Positions 28,039-28,269 of a stretch of DNA of 28,269 bases are shown here, piece after piece (position 1 is the first letter of the stretch; the number at the start of each line of letters is the position of its first letter). The notes under the pieces are model-generated. The model saw nothing but the letters and a program-made list of their open reading frames with translations. It ran no database searches and was not told where the DNA came from. This DNA is from Nemertoderma westbladi. Taxonomy: Eukaryota; Xenacoelomorpha; Nemertodermatida; Nemertodermatidae. The position numbers and the translations under genes are program-made. The stretch lies in NCBI GenBank assembly GCA_032718475.1, contig JAUCBJ010003244.1, positions 1 to 28,269 of the forward strand, written 5' to 3'.

Positions 28039-28269
28039 AGTTCTGGATCCATTAGACCTGGAAATACTACCTGATACTTTGTATGTCCGCAATTTACCTC
28101 CTCATGGCCTCCCATATGTCAATAGCATAATCTGATGCCACTGTGCCTAGCCCTACTGTACTTGGCCGTCTTTAACCACTTTGTTCGCGCTTTCAGACCT
28201 TTGGCAGTTTAACCCGCCAAATTAGGATGTCTTCTAGATATTAAATCGCTTTTTAGCCTATGACAAATA
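28039..28269. other. Window end, no feature
   Basis: No gene or repeat recognised. Confidence 0.4.

Overview
The window is eukaryotic and almost certainly from an invertebrate animal. It carries one spliced host gene with GT-AG introns among a dense collection of transposable elements: non-LTR retrotransposons, an LTR retrotransposon, TTAA-flanked elements, tRNA-derived SINEs and foldback DNA. There is no bacterial gene organisation. Ten long G or C homopolymers, mostly 17-20 bases, are a conspicuous feature. I cannot name the species.

Left part (1-2690): a palindromic TTTGATCAAA repeat precedes a 5'-truncated RTE-like LINE (LINE A, + strand). Its endonuclease C-terminus and reverse transcriptase (RT) are open apart from one TGG-to-TGA nonsense codon, and it ends in a (TAG)n tail.

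Nested block (about 2870-15630): pieces of a second, CR1/L2-like LINE (LINE B) reappear in the correct order around three later insertions. These are a 700-bp TTAA-flanked MITE (3449-4148), a complete LTR retrotransposon with paired LTRs and a CATTG target-site duplication (5059-13838), and a 1.5-kb piggyBac-like TTAA element (13938-15460). The LTR element looks BEL/Pao-like. It keeps decayed gag and protease but shows no recognisable RT, RNase H or integrase. Its gag is interrupted by poly-G tracts at which the likely reading frame can shift.

Host gene (17423-25850, - strand): a two-exon NAD-dependent short-chain dehydrogenase close to 15-hydroxyprostaglandin dehydrogenase. Splice sites and phase agree, and the predicted protein is 289 residues with an intact nucleotide-binding motif and catalytic residues. 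Its 7.56-kb intron contains three - strand LINE fragments of the RTE-like type, a 0.7-kb foldback, a + strand retroelement with a decayed RT, and four poly-C tracts.

Right part (25860-28269): no gene was found. It holds a degenerate GCAAACAGG repeat, three arrays of one 21-bp repeat in alternating orientation, and a tRNA-derived SINE head.

The element assignments rest on motif recognition by eye. The strongest structural calls are the LTR element with its duplication, the TTAA elements and the dehydrogenase gene.
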